Shown here: positions 51,683 through 60,174 of the stretch, piece by piece
How the letters are laid out: each line of letters opens with the position of its first letter
Position numbering within the stretch: position 1 is the stretch's first letter
Source of the DNA: Pseudanabaena minima
GTDB lineage: Bacteria > Cyanobacteriota > Cyanobacteriia > Pseudanabaenales > Pseudanabaenaceae
DNA: 64,000 bases
Direction: 5' to 3'
Assembly (NCBI RefSeq): GCF_051131155.1
Contig: NZ_CP159508.1
Location: 1,116,001-1,180,000, forward strand
The notes under the pieces: model-generated
The model's database searches: none
What the model was told of the DNA's origin: nothing
What the model saw: the letters and a program-made list of their open reading frames with translations, nothing else
Position numbers and translations under genes: made by a program

Positions 51683-51769
51683 AACAGTAGAGCCTGCACT
51701 TTGTGCAGGCTCTACTGGGTTTAGTTTTTAATTCGCGATAGTGTGTAGCCACACTATCGCGAATTAGGA
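51683..51769 (+). repeat. Diverged R1-like element with GTAGAGCCTGCA hairpin
   Basis: AGTAGAGCCTGCAC and complement (about 51686-51716), then GGGTTTAGTTTTTAATTCGC and an ATTCGCGATAGTGTGTAGCC... hairpin ending AATTAGGATTA. The second half is R1 with compensated stem changes; the first stem has been replaced. It lies between convergent genes and could act as terminator. Confidence 0.6.
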
Positions 51770-53773
51770 TTAACCGAGAACCTTACGTGCAGTTGCCACA
51801 ACGTTATCAACGGTGAAGCCAAACTTTGCATAGCCAATCGGACCTGGAGCCGAAACGCCGAAGGTATCCATACCGATCGCTGCACCTTCAGAACCGATGT
51901 ACTTGTGCCAGCCAAAAGTGCTACCAGCTTCAACACTGACGCGCTTCTTGACAGATGCAGGAAGTACGGATTCTTTGTACTCAGCCGATTGCTCGTTGAA
52001 GAGTTCTTGACAAGGCATAGATACTACGCGCACTGCCTTACCTTCTTCAGCGAGGATAGCGGCTGCCTTAGTTGCTAACTCAAGTTCTGAACCTGTAGCA
52101 ATCAAGATCAGGTCAGGATTTGCCGCGTCAACAACGGTGTAAGCACCCTTCTTTGCACCTTCGATGGAAGTACCAGCGAGATTTTTAACGTTCTGACGAG
52201 TGAAAGCTAGGAAGCTAGGACGCTTACGGTTAGCGATCGCTACTTGGTAAGCAGCAACGGTTTCATTAGCATCCGCAGGACGGATAGTCAAGGAGTTAGG
52301 AATGACGCGCAAAGAAGCGAGGGTTTCGACGGGTTGGTGGGTGGGACCATCTTCACCAAGCATTACGGAGTCATGGGTGAGGATGTACAGTACACCGATT
52401 TCCGACAATGCCGAGAGACGCATTGCGCCACGCATATAGTCAGCGAAAACGAGGAAGGTTGCACCGTAAGGAATTGTGCCGCCGTGGAGGGACATTCCAT
52501 TCAGGATTGCGCCCATTGCGTGTTCGCGAACGCCAAAGCGGAAGTTACGACCTTCGTAAGATCCATGTTGGAAGTCAGCTAGACCCTTAACATAGGTCAT
52601 GTTGGAGTGAGCCAAGTCAGCCGAACCACCCAAAAATTCAGGAAGTACGGGAGAAAGTGCGTTCAAGCAAGCTTCTGAAAGCAAACGGGTAGAAGTTTCC
52701 TTTTGAGCAACAGGCTCAAGGGCTTTTTCCCAACCTTCAGGCAATTCGCCAGCCATGATCCGCTTGTATTCTGCAGCTTCCGCAGGATAAGCTTTTTCGT
52801 AAGCAGCAAAGCGCTCATTCCATTCAGCTTCAGCCTTAGCACCCTTATCGATCGCTTGACGGAAACGAGCAAGAGCATCGGCAGGAACATCAAAAGGTTC
52901 ATGTGTCCAACCGAGGTTAGCGCGAGTTGCAGCAACTTCATCAGCACCAAGGGCTGCACCGTGAACGCCCGATGTACCAGCTTTCTTGGGAGAGCCATAA
53001 CCGATGGTTGTAGTAACAACGAGCAAGCTAGGCTTGTCGGTGACAGATTTTGCTTCGGCAAGTGCCTTGGCGATCGCATCTAAGTCTTCGTTACCATCAG
53101 CAACCTTCACAACGTGCCAGCCGTAAGCTTCGTAACGCTTAGCGACATCTTCGGTAAAGGCGAGGTCGGTGCTGCCATCAATAGAAATGCTGTTGCTGTC
53201 ATACATCATGATCAGCTTGCCGAGCTTGAGGTGACCACCCAAGGAAGCAGCTTCGGAAGCAATCCCTTCCATGTTGCAACCATCACCAAGGATCACATAG
53301 GTATAGTGATCGACAATATTGTGACCAGGCTTGTTAAAACGTGCAGCCAAATGTGCTTCAGCGATCGCCAAACCAACGGCATTGCCTACACCTTGACCGA
53401 GAGGACCTGTGGTGACTTCTACACCTGCTGTTTCAAAGTTTTCAGGGTGTCCAGGGGTAGGGCTACCCAATTGACGGAAATTTTTAATATCTTCGATGCT
53501 TACGCTGTCATAGCCTGTGAGATGTAGCAAAGAATATTGCAACATACAGCCATGTCCTGCGGACAAGACAAAGCGATCGCGATCAACCCACTTAGGATTT
53601 TTGGGATTAAATTTTAAAAACTGATCGAACAGCACAAAAGCCATTGGTGCTGCGCCCATCGGCAGACCGGGGTGACCAGATTTTGCCTTTTCGACCGCAT
53701 CGATCGATAAAAAGCGGATGGAGTTAATGCAGAGTGTCTCAAGAGTTTGAGGTTTCGAGGGTGCAGCGACCAT
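51770..53773 (-). CDS. tktA: Transketolase
   Basis: 667 residues from ATG 53773 (MVAAPSKPQTLETLCINSIR), the family's usual length; an ATG at 53875 is 34 residues upstream and unlikely. ThDP enzyme of the Calvin cycle and pentose phosphate pathway. Signatures: SIDAVEKAKSGHPGLPMGAAP, the ThDP/Mg motif YVILGDGCNMEGIASEAASLGG, ..GHAALGAD.., EDGPTHQPVETLASLR and the C-terminal GWHKYIGSEGAAIGMDTFG. In a photosynthetic organism it mainly interconverts C3-C7 sugars for RuBP regeneration. It appears to be a single transcription unit. Confidence 0.96.
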   Translation of the reverse strand: MVAAPSKPQTLETLCINSIRFLSIDAVEKAKSGHPGLPMGAAPMAFVLFDQFLKFNPKNPKWVDRDRFVLSAGHGCMLQYSLLHLTGYDSVSIEDIKNFRQLGSPTPGHPENFETAGVEVTTGPLGQGVGNAVGLAIAEAHLAARFNKPGHNIVDHYTYVILGDGCNMEGIASEAASLGGHLKLGKLIMMYDSNSISIDGSTDLAFTEDVAKRYEAYGWHVVKVADGNEDLDAIAKALAEAKSVTDKPSLLVVTTTIGYGSPKKAGTSGVHGAALGADEVAATRANLGWTHEPFDVPADALARFRQAIDKGAKAEAEWNERFAAYEKAYPAEAAEYKRIMAGELPEGWEKALEPVAQKETSTRLLSEACLNALSPVLPEFLGGSADLAHSNMTYVKGLADFQHGSYEGRNFRFGVREHAMGAILNGMSLHGGTIPYGATFLVFADYMRGAMRLSALSEIGVLYILTHDSVMLGEDGPTHQPVETLASLRVIPNSLTIRPADANETVAAYQVAIANRKRPSFLAFTRQNVKNLAGTSIEGAKKGAYTVVDAANPDLILIATGSELELATKAAAILAEEGKAVRVVSMPCQELFNEQSAEYKESVLPASVKKRVSVEAGSTFGWHKYIGSEGAAIGMDTFGVSAPGPIGYAKFGFTVDNVVATARKVLG

Positions 53774-53916
53774 AGTTACAATTGCTTTAAAAATTTGTAC
53801 GCATTCAGGTACATTTTCCCTCAAAACTGTCCCAATACAATAACAAATTTTAATATTTGGTATCGTCTGACTCAATTTGTCCCTTAAAAATTAGTTACAA
53901 GCATCTCGAAATTCTG

Positions 53917-54028
53917 TCTCTAAGTAGCTGGGCGAAATTAAATATAAAACCTAAAAACCTGTGGCGCACGAGCAGCGTGCACCACAGGTTTTTAATATGG
54001 GGGTTAATTATGTTCAGCTACTTAGAGA
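53917..54028. repeat. CTAAGTAGCT element, family R3
   Basis: Perfect 14-bp terminal inverted repeats TCTCTAAGTAGCTG...CAGCTACTTAGAGA enclose an AACCTAAAAACCTGTGG...hairpin (about 53948-53994). It lies in the 53774-54114 spacer between divergent tktA and the next gene, where both promoters must also be. Partial R3 ends are near 13.91 and 41.54 kb. Confidence 0.75.
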
Positions 54029-54114
54029 TATTTAAGAAAAATCTGCAACAAAAATGTAAACCTGTCAGTCTTTCCAACTCACCGCGATTCTTATTGCATT
54101 AAGGTTAACTCTGT

Positions 54115-55146
54115 ATGAATTTCATGCAAATAATTACGCTAGCGCTCTGTTTGCTACCGATCGCGGGTATAGCTGAAGCCGTTACGCCTGTCACTGCGAT
54201 CGCACAATGCTCAACTAACGAGTTCAAGAGCTTTTTTGAGCAGTTTGTACATGATTCTGCGGGGAGAGAGCAATATATTTCGTCAGAAGTCCAAATTCGT
54301 GACTATCAAGATCCGAGTTTGCTAGTGATGACGATCGGTGACAAAAATTATATGGATTTTAGGATTGGGGCAATCGGTAATAGATATGTTTATCTTGATC
54401 CTTCTGCAAAATTTCGCGGCAATGATGAGCTGTTAAAGAAGCGATTAAAATTAGACTTTCAAAAAATTGATGCTAAAACATTTCGCGTAAATTATATTAG
54501 AGCCGATTTTATTAACGACAGGAAAGATAGAGATGGAAATCTAGTTAGAACCTATGGAAACCCAGAAGCCTATATTTTTGAGCATCGTGACGGATGTTGG
54601 TATCTATCCCAATCGTTAAGACAGTATAGATCATGGAAAGAGTCTAAAGAGAACAAATTATTTACTAAGATTCTTCGGACTTCTACTCGCATAAAACTTG
54701 ATAACGGTGAATTTGTGTATATGGGGAAGGATGATCATACATTTTCTCACGATCTCATCGTAACTGCTTATACGGATTTGCTTTACTACAAAAAACTTGA
54801 TGCTCAATTTGGATATGTGGAGTCAGACAGACGGAATCGTTGGCGTGAATGGAATATACTTCATGAAGCTGTCTCAAAAGAACTTATGAGGTTTTATTCG
54901 ACTCTGCAATGCTCAAGCAAAGAGCTTGCTGTTGTGCCTAGATTTGATGACTATGATGATTCCTCAGGTAAATATGGCAGCCAATCGCTCGATCGCATAG
55001 CCAAGGCAATTGCTGAATATCATGCCTTGCATTCCGACCTGCATTTGAGTCCAGAAGCATTAAAAAATCGATGGTTAGAGATTCGCAAAAAGATATCGAT
55101 CAACCCAAATGATGCTTGTTCGATTCTTGGCAAGATTCATTCATGA
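54115..55146 (+). CDS. Exported protein of unknown function
   Basis: 343 residues. Signal peptide MNFMQIITLALCLLPIAGIAEA (an alternative start at ATG 54124). The mature part begins after about residue 30 (QCSTNEFKSFFEQFVHDSAGREQY) and has one mixed alpha/beta domain with an FEHRDGCWYL segment (two Cys in all before it), then a helical C-terminal half with charged YADK/RNRWREW stretches. I do not recognise the family. It lies 36 bases upstream of a lipoprotein gene on the same strand, so the two could be co-transcribed. Confidence 0.6.
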   Translation: MNFMQIITLALCLLPIAGIAEAVTPVTAIAQCSTNEFKSFFEQFVHDSAGREQYISSEVQIRDYQDPSLLVMTIGDKNYMDFRIGAIGNRYVYLDPSAKFRGNDELLKKRLKLDFQKIDAKTFRVNYIRADFINDRKDRDGNLVRTYGNPEAYIFEHRDGCWYLSQSLRQYRSWKESKENKLFTKILRTSTRIKLDNGEFVYMGKDDHTFSHDLIVTAYTDLLYYKKLDAQFGYVESDRRNRWREWNILHEAVSKELMRFYSTLQCSSKELAVVPRFDDYDDSSGKYGSQSLDRIAKAIAEYHALHSDLHLSPEALKNRWLEIRKKISINPNDACSILGKIHS

Positions 55147-55182
55147 TTTTTTCTATTAAAACTGAGTTAGGTATTTAGCATC

Positions 55183-56322
55183 ATGAAAAATTGGAAATTT
55201 GTTTACTATCCCTCAGCGATCGCAACAGGGATTCTTACTGGTCTCATTGGATTAACCGTTATTGGCTGTTCGAGTCCTACTAACCCAACTGTACAGGAAT
55301 TGCCACAGTCTCAGACTAATTCCGCAATCTCAAATGCACAGAAAGAAAATCAATCTCCAACTGACGAAACCATTAATAACAAAGGTACAGCAAAGCCTCC
55401 AGTTACCCTCATAAACTCAACCAATAAATCTCAAGATTTACCACTCCGAAAAGGAATGACCTATAGCGAAGCGCGTCAAATCATTCTTGAACAAGGCTGG
55501 AAACCTAATCCAAATGTTGAAAGCAACTTGAGAAGTACTGTAGTCAAAGCCATATTTGATAGCGGATATGTAGAAGTTAACGATTGCTCTGGCACAGGAG
55601 AAGCGCCATGTCGATATGAGTTTGTTAATCAAAATGGTGAGATGCTATATGTCGTTACAGCAGGTCGTGATAGTTTACTCAGAAATTGGTGGATTGAGCA
55701 AAAGTCGCCAAAACCAACAGAATCCGCGATCGCCAGCTATCAGGGATTGATTCCTGATGGCTGGATCGTGGAGCAGCAGACTCGCGGTGATCTGAATGGC
55801 GATGGAAAGTTAGATATGGTCTTAAAGCTCATTCAATCGGGAACTGATGCCGATAGAGAGCGAGCGCTACAGGTTTTAATGGTAACTCCATCAGGTTGGC
55901 AAGAGCTTGCCTTTGCGCCTAGGTTGTTGCTTTGCGCTAGCTGTGGCGGAGTGATGGGGACAGAGGATGGCTCACATATAAAAGTGGAAATTAATGATGG
56001 CATTTTAGTTGTGGAGCAATTGCGGGGTAGTCGGGAAGCCATGCAGATCACTCATCGTTTTTGGATTGATCGCGATTCTCGAGAGCTAGTTCGTATTGGC
56101 GAAGATATCAATCCCTACGATCGAGCTAATGGCAATCAAATTACTGATAGTCGAAATTTCTTAACTGGGAAGCGGCTGGTTGTGGAGTCGAGAGGGAAGT
56201 TGAGCAATAGCCAATCCCCCCTCCGCAGTTTTGAAACAAAGGTGTCCCGACAGCTACAAAATATTGAGTCTATTAATATCGAAGAGGTCAGCAATAGCGC
56301 CATTCCTTTACCATCGGATTAA
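55183..56322 (+). CDS. Lipoprotein with a DxNxDGxxD calcium-loop-like motif
   Basis: 379 residues. Lipoprotein signal with lipobox VIGCSS after TGLIGLTV. A polar, Asn/Ser/Thr-rich linker leads to a small conserved-looking domain (about 85-165; LRKGMTYSEARQIILEQGWKPN with VNDCSGTGEAPCRYEF). A second region contains DLNGDGKLDMVLKL, a calcium-loop-like signature also seen in FG-GAP/EF-hand-like repeats, and LLCASCGGVMG. The C-terminus has no clear motif. Probably anchored to a membrane and facing the periplasm. Function unknown. Confidence 0.65.
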   Translation: MKNWKFVYYPSAIATGILTGLIGLTVIGCSSPTNPTVQELPQSQTNSAISNAQKENQSPTDETINNKGTAKPPVTLINSTNKSQDLPLRKGMTYSEARQIILEQGWKPNPNVESNLRSTVVKAIFDSGYVEVNDCSGTGEAPCRYEFVNQNGEMLYVVTAGRDSLLRNWWIEQKSPKPTESAIASYQGLIPDGWIVEQQTRGDLNGDGKLDMVLKLIQSGTDADRERALQVLMVTPSGWQELAFAPRLLLCASCGGVMGTEDGSHIKVEINDGILVVEQLRGSREAMQITHRFWIDRDSRELVRIGEDINPYDRANGNQITDSRNFLTGKRLVVESRGKLSNSQSPLRSFETKVSRQLQNIESINIEEVSNSAIPLPSD

Positions 56323-56403
56323 TTAGATTCATTGCGCCTAAATTTTTTCTGTATTATTTCAATTTTCAACAAACTGTAACCAAAACAAAAAAAAGCCAAA
56401 TCA

Positions 56404-56649
56404 AAAGCAGGGAAGTATGCCTCAGGGGATACACAAGTTGCGATCGCTGACTACACAACATCAATTCGGCTCAATCCTAGAAATGCTTATGCTTACTTCA
56501 ATCGTGGCTTTATCAACAAGCAAAGGGGCGACAAGCAAAAAGCATTATCAGATTTCCAAGAGGCTGCAAGGCTATATAAACTGCAAGGAAATACGACATG
56601 GTTTAACAACGCCCTAAAAAGAATTCGGGAACTAGGAGGTAGTCTGTAG
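56404..56649 (+). pseudogene. 5'-truncated TPR protein remnant
   Basis: In the frame ending TAG 56647 the translation gives YASGDTQVAIADYTTSIRLN, then NRGFINKQRGDKQKALSDFQ, a standard TPR pair with proper spacing (A-Y-F-N-R-G). No start codon or N-terminus is present; upstream is AT-rich non-coding sequence. Most likely the tail end of a larger TPR gene left by a deletion. An overlapping ATG frame at 56417 is a shadow in another frame. Confidence 0.6.
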
Positions 56650-56657
56650 ACAGGGCA

Positions 56658-56694
56658 AGCCATTTGCGCCGCGCTTCGCGCGGCGCAAATGGCT
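56658..56694. terminator. Hairpin after the TPR remnant
   Basis: AGCCATTTGCGCCGCGC, loop TTC, exact complement; the stem is the same as at 19965-19999. Confidence 0.7.
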
Positions 56695-56867
56695 ATCTCT
56701 TTCATTGCTATAAAAAACTGTGTTGAAACTCAAATAATTGTTACAGCATCTTAAAAATTAGGGATCGATGACAATTTAGGTATTAGGATATACATAGTTA
56801 GGAAGTATAGACAAACCAACCTAACTGTTGAGTAAGTTCTTTAAATATTCCTTTGAGGGTGATAGTT

Positions 56868-57014
56868 ATGAACGGTCTAGCTCGCAAATTAACGGACATG
56901 GTGGAATATTTAAGCGATGCGATTGCTAAAATTTTCACCCCCAACAAAGATGATTTCCCCGCCACTGGCGTACAACCCTACAAAGGCGATCCTGCCTCTG
57001 AAAGTTCTAAGTAA
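56868..57014 (+). CDS. 48-residue conserved-looking protein
   Basis: ATG 56868 with GAGGG 9 bases upstream (TTTGAGGGTGATAGTT), TAA 57012-57014. Translation starts MNGLARKLTDMVEYLSDAIA and continues KIFTPNKDDFPATGVQPYKG. The first half is an amphipathic helix; the second is polar and ends SESSK. A good ribosome site and codon use, and a following terminator, support a real gene. I believe similar small proteins exist in other cyanobacteria, but cannot check. Function unknown. Confidence 0.65.
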   Translation: MNGLARKLTDMVEYLSDAIAKIFTPNKDDFPATGVQPYKGDPASESSK

Positions 57015-57040
57015 AACCTAAAAACTGATTTTGTTGTTTT

Positions 57041-57082
57041 CAAAAAAATATAAGGGAATGCTTTGCGTTCCCTTATATTTTT
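57041..57082 (+). terminator. Terminator of the 48-residue gene
   Basis: AAAAAATATAAGGGAA pairs with TTCCCTTATATTTTTT around a short GC-rich loop; T-run follows. Confidence 0.75.
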
Positions 57083-57135
57083 TTGGTGTATTGTTTATGC
57101 AGCGCATTGCGCTGTAAATAATTTGTAGATGCATC

Positions 57136-58317
57136 ATGACGCAAACTTCGGTCACGCCACCACTCCTAGCATCACAGAGTCCTTTAGTATGGGCAAAAAA
57201 AAATCTATTTAGCAGTTGGCTTAATAGCTTACTTACAGTTTTTTGTATCTGGTTGCTATATCAGTTTGTGAGCAATGTCTGTTTTTGGGCTACGACTCAA
57301 GCTCAGTGGTCAGTAGTGAGTAGTAATTTGCGGCTGTTTTTAGTGGGGCTTTATCCTGTCGAAGAGTTTTGGCGATTGTGGAGCATTTTAGCGATCGCAG
57401 GCTGTTTGGCAGGGATCTCATGGGGATTATGGGGCAGATTTAGTCGTTTTGTGGCAATCTCTATCGGTGCGTTAGCGATCGCCCTTGCAATTTTGCTACC
57501 TGTTGATAGCATCTCCAAAATTTTGACTTTAGCAATTAGTGGTGCGATTGGCATTGGGTTTCTGGTCGGTCAGCAATGCAAAAGGTTTGCCCAAAGCTCT
57601 TTGATTTTAGCGATCTCTTGGTTTGCAACTTTACCTATTTCTCTATGGCTGATTGGTGGCAATCTGGGATTAACTGCCGTTGATGTGAATGTTTGGAATG
57701 GGTTAGTTTTAACTTTGATCGTGGCGATTTCAGGGATTATATTTTCTTTCCCATTGGGAGTTTTGCTAGCTCTAGGAAGACAGAGTACATTGCCCTTAAT
57801 TAAATGGTTTTGTGTCTTATATATTGAGATTGTGCGGGGATTGCCACTTATTGGCATCTTGTTTATGGCACAGGTAATGCTGCCTTTATTTTTACCAGCA
57901 GGTTTAGAAGTAGATCGCGTTTTGAGAGCGATCGCCGCTTTTATATTTTTTAGTGCCGCCTATCTTGCTGAAAATGTGCGTGGAGGCTTGCAGTCAATTC
58001 CTAAAGGGCAAGCGGAAGCCGCTAGAGCCTTGGGCTTAAATATTCCCTTAACAATTGCTTTAATTGTCTTACCTCAAGCTCTCAAAGCGTCGATTCCTGC
58101 GATCGTTGGTCAATTTATTGGCTTATTTAAAGATACTTCCCTAGTGGCGATCGTTGGTCTAGTCGATTTGATGGGTGTGTCTCGTACTGTCTTATCACAA
58201 CCAGAATTTATTGGTCGCTATGCTGAAGTTTATCTATTTGTGGCTCTAATTTATTGGATGTTTTGCTTCTCACTGTCCCAAGCTAGTCAGAAATTAGAAA
58301 GAAAGTTGCAAAACTGA
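57136..58317 (+). CDS. Polar amino acid ABC transporter permease (AapM/NatH-like)
   Basis: 393 residues. Eight or so membrane helices. The N-terminal half (KNLFSSWLNSLLTVFCIWLLYQFV) is characteristic of the larger permease subunit of general amino acid transporters. The C-terminal half carries the EAA loop AYLAENVRGGLQSIPKGQAEAARALGLN (about 270-300), which docks the ATPase. The binding protein, second permease and ATPase are not nearby, though these usually form an operon. Likely pairs with subunits elsewhere. ATG 57136 is preceded by GTAGATGC. Confidence 0.85.
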   Translation: MTQTSVTPPLLASQSPLVWAKKNLFSSWLNSLLTVFCIWLLYQFVSNVCFWATTQAQWSVVSSNLRLFLVGLYPVEEFWRLWSILAIAGCLAGISWGLWGRFSRFVAISIGALAIALAILLPVDSISKILTLAISGAIGIGFLVGQQCKRFAQSSLILAISWFATLPISLWLIGGNLGLTAVDVNVWNGLVLTLIVAISGIIFSFPLGVLLALGRQSTLPLIKWFCVLYIEIVRGLPLIGILFMAQVMLPLFLPAGLEVDRVLRAIAAFIFFSAAYLAENVRGGLQSIPKGQAEAARALGLNIPLTIALIVLPQALKASIPAIVGQFIGLFKDTSLVAIVGLVDLMGVSRTVLSQPEFIGRYAEVYLFVALIYWMFCFSLSQASQKLERKLQN

Positions 58318-58346
58318 AGAGTCTAAACTTACCAGAATCTTCAGTT

Positions 58347-58387
58347 TTGGTTTTAGTTACAACGCTTTGCGCTATAACTAAAACCAA
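58347..58387 (+). terminator. Hairpin after the permease gene
   Basis: TTGGTTTTAGTTA pairs with TAACTAAAACCAA; a smaller inverted pair (CTGAAGA/TCTTCAG) overlaps the stop region. Confidence 0.6.
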
Positions 58388-58404
58388 ATAGTTCTTGATT
58401 ACCT

Positions 58405-58977
58405 ATGCCCGAATTGATCGAAACTGAATTGATCGAAAATGTAGCATTTCAGCAACGCCCCACATGGGACGAGTACTTTATGCTGCTTACCAAGCTTGCT
58501 GCTATGCGATCGACCTGTCTAGCTTTTCCAGTGGGTGCAGTAATTGTCAAAGATAGACAGGTACTTGCTACAGGCTACAATGGCTCACCATCAGGCTCAG
58601 TCCATTGCACAACGCAAGGTTATTGCTATCCAGAGATGAGTAACTGCACCGTAAACAAAGACTTTCCCTCAAGGGCAGTTCATGCTGAAGCCAATGCGAT
58701 CGCCCAAGCTGCTAAACATGGGATCTCTACCGATGGTGCGAGTATTTATGTCACTTTGGAACCATGTATTTCTTGTTTAAAACTAGTAGTGTCGGCAGGT
58801 ATTCGCGAAGTTTTTTATGAGACGACCTTTAATAAAGGCAATAATGCGGCACTATGCCAATCCTTTGTAGATGAGGGATTAGTAACGCTTAAGCAAATTC
58901 ACATCTCATCGTCTGTTCTTCAAAGAGCAAATTTATTTATCAATTCCCCAACTTCTGAATTGAGCTTATTTACTTAG
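58405..58977 (+). CDS. dCMP deaminase-family (ComEB-like) protein
   Basis: 190 residues. Zinc cytidine-deaminase fold: AVHAEANAIAQAA (H93, catalytic E95) and EPCISCLK (C121, C124) complete the site. A CTTQGYCYPEMSNC segment before it is the extra zinc-binding region usual in dCMP deaminases. It should convert dCMP to dUMP for thymidylate synthesis; the close relative ComEB is known from competence operons. Starts ATG 58405. Single gene between hairpins. Confidence 0.9.
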   Translation: MPELIETELIENVAFQQRPTWDEYFMLLTKLAAMRSTCLAFPVGAVIVKDRQVLATGYNGSPSGSVHCTTQGYCYPEMSNCTVNKDFPSRAVHAEANAIAQAAKHGISTDGASIYVTLEPCISCLKLVVSAGIREVFYETTFNKGNNAALCQSFVDEGLVTLKQIHISSSVLQRANLFINSPTSELSLFT

Positions 58978-59165
58978 ACTTGTTTTATGAGTAATGAAAA
59001 AACACCAAATTCCCATCTAGCTATCTGAGACCGATAAAAGGTAGACATTTTCAAAAATTTGAGCTTATCCTATCCTGCTCAGCGATCGCTTCTATTCTAA
59101 TTGTGATTCTTAAATATATTTATTGAGGTTTACTTAGCAAGAGACAAGTTTGAATAGGTATAGAT

Positions 59166-60065
59166 ATGCGAAAAATAATTTCCCAGAAAAACATTAAAAC
59201 TTTTGTCATAAGAATCTTTCAAGCGATCACTTTGCCATGTATCACTTCGAGCTTATTAGTGGCTTGCAATACAAGCGATCGTGCCAAAGACTCAACTAAT
59301 CACAAACTAGGGGGGACTTGGGAATTTAAAAATCCAGATGGAGTCAAAACTGGCACGGCAATTTTTGAAACCCAAAATGATGTTGATGGCAATGTTTATA
59401 TTCTGTCCAATGATTTGCCATCAGGTAAAACTGCGATCGCAGGTACTTTTAAGGTCAACTCTAGTCAAACTCCCCAGCAACTTGATCTTACTTTTGGCGA
59501 TCTCACTACCCAAACTATCTATGAAATCAATAATGATGGACAGTTAAAAATAGCTAATTCGGTTCCCGAGCAGCCTCGCCCTACAGCACTAGATTCTCAA
59601 CCTCAACAGCTAACCAAAATTGCGGATAGTACAACTATTCCTAGTGATGTCAAAATCTTGCGATCGCAAGATCTGATAGCAACTTCAGCCTTAATTCGAG
59701 AAGCAGAGAGCAAGTCATCCATTCGCGCAATTATGCGATCGCAGCAGCAAATATTTCAAACGCAAGGACAATTCACGACTGATATCAATCAATTAAGATT
59801 AGGATTATCGCTTAATTCAGAGTTCTATAGCTACAAAGTTACCATCTTGGACAATCTAGTGCAGAATAGCGCGGTTCCTTTAAAGGATGGATTGAAAGCT
59901 TATACAGGAATTGTCTATGCGATCGCTAGTACTGATGCTGATTCCAAAGCCACAAAATTACTTCTGTGTGAAAGTAATATTCCCACTAAACAAATTCCAA
60001 CTAAACCTCAAAATCAAGATGAAGGCTATAAATGCCCAAATGCTTATACTTCAATCAATCCATAA
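59166..60065 (+). CDS. Lipoprotein with type IV pilin-like G/H domain
   Basis: 299 residues. Signal peptide with lipobox LLVACN (C near residue 35). Residues about 45-130 hold a beta-rich region (GGTWEFKNPDGVKTGTAIFE). Residues about 180-290 match the pattern of the cyanobacterial pilin-like GH domain: RAIMRSQQQIFQTQGQFTTD, INQLRLGLSLNSEFYSYKVT and a late CESN...YKCPNAY cysteine pair. The pilin N-terminal helix itself is missing, so it is not an assembled pilin. Perhaps periplasmic. Function not known. Confidence 0.65.
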   Translation: MRKIISQKNIKTFVIRIFQAITLPCITSSLLVACNTSDRAKDSTNHKLGGTWEFKNPDGVKTGTAIFETQNDVDGNVYILSNDLPSGKTAIAGTFKVNSSQTPQQLDLTFGDLTTQTIYEINNDGQLKIANSVPEQPRPTALDSQPQQLTKIADSTTIPSDVKILRSQDLIATSALIREAESKSSIRAIMRSQQQIFQTQGQFTTDINQLRLGLSLNSEFYSYKVTILDNLVQNSAVPLKDGLKAYTGIVYAIASTDADSKATKLLLCESNIPTKQIPTKPQNQDEGYKCPNAYTSINP

Positions 60066-60136
60066 AAAATGGGCGCAAAGCGCCCATTTTTTATGGATTG
60101 ATTAAAAGTGTTGTGCAGCAACACTTTTAATCAATC
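60061..60136. terminator. Two terminator hairpins between convergent genes
   Basis: CATAAAAAATGGGCGC, loop AAA, complement (60061-60095) and GATTGATTAAAAGTGTTG, loop TGCAG, complement (60097-60136). The first contains the stop of the pilin-like gene. Confidence 0.75.
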
Positions 60137-60174
60137 TCTCAGTTTGTCTTTGAGCGCAAAGCACTTAAAGCAAA

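Noticed and set aside
52244..53527. Several long frames opposite transketolase
   Set aside because: Antisense shadows caused by codon bias of a highly expressed gene; no ribosome sites or motifs.
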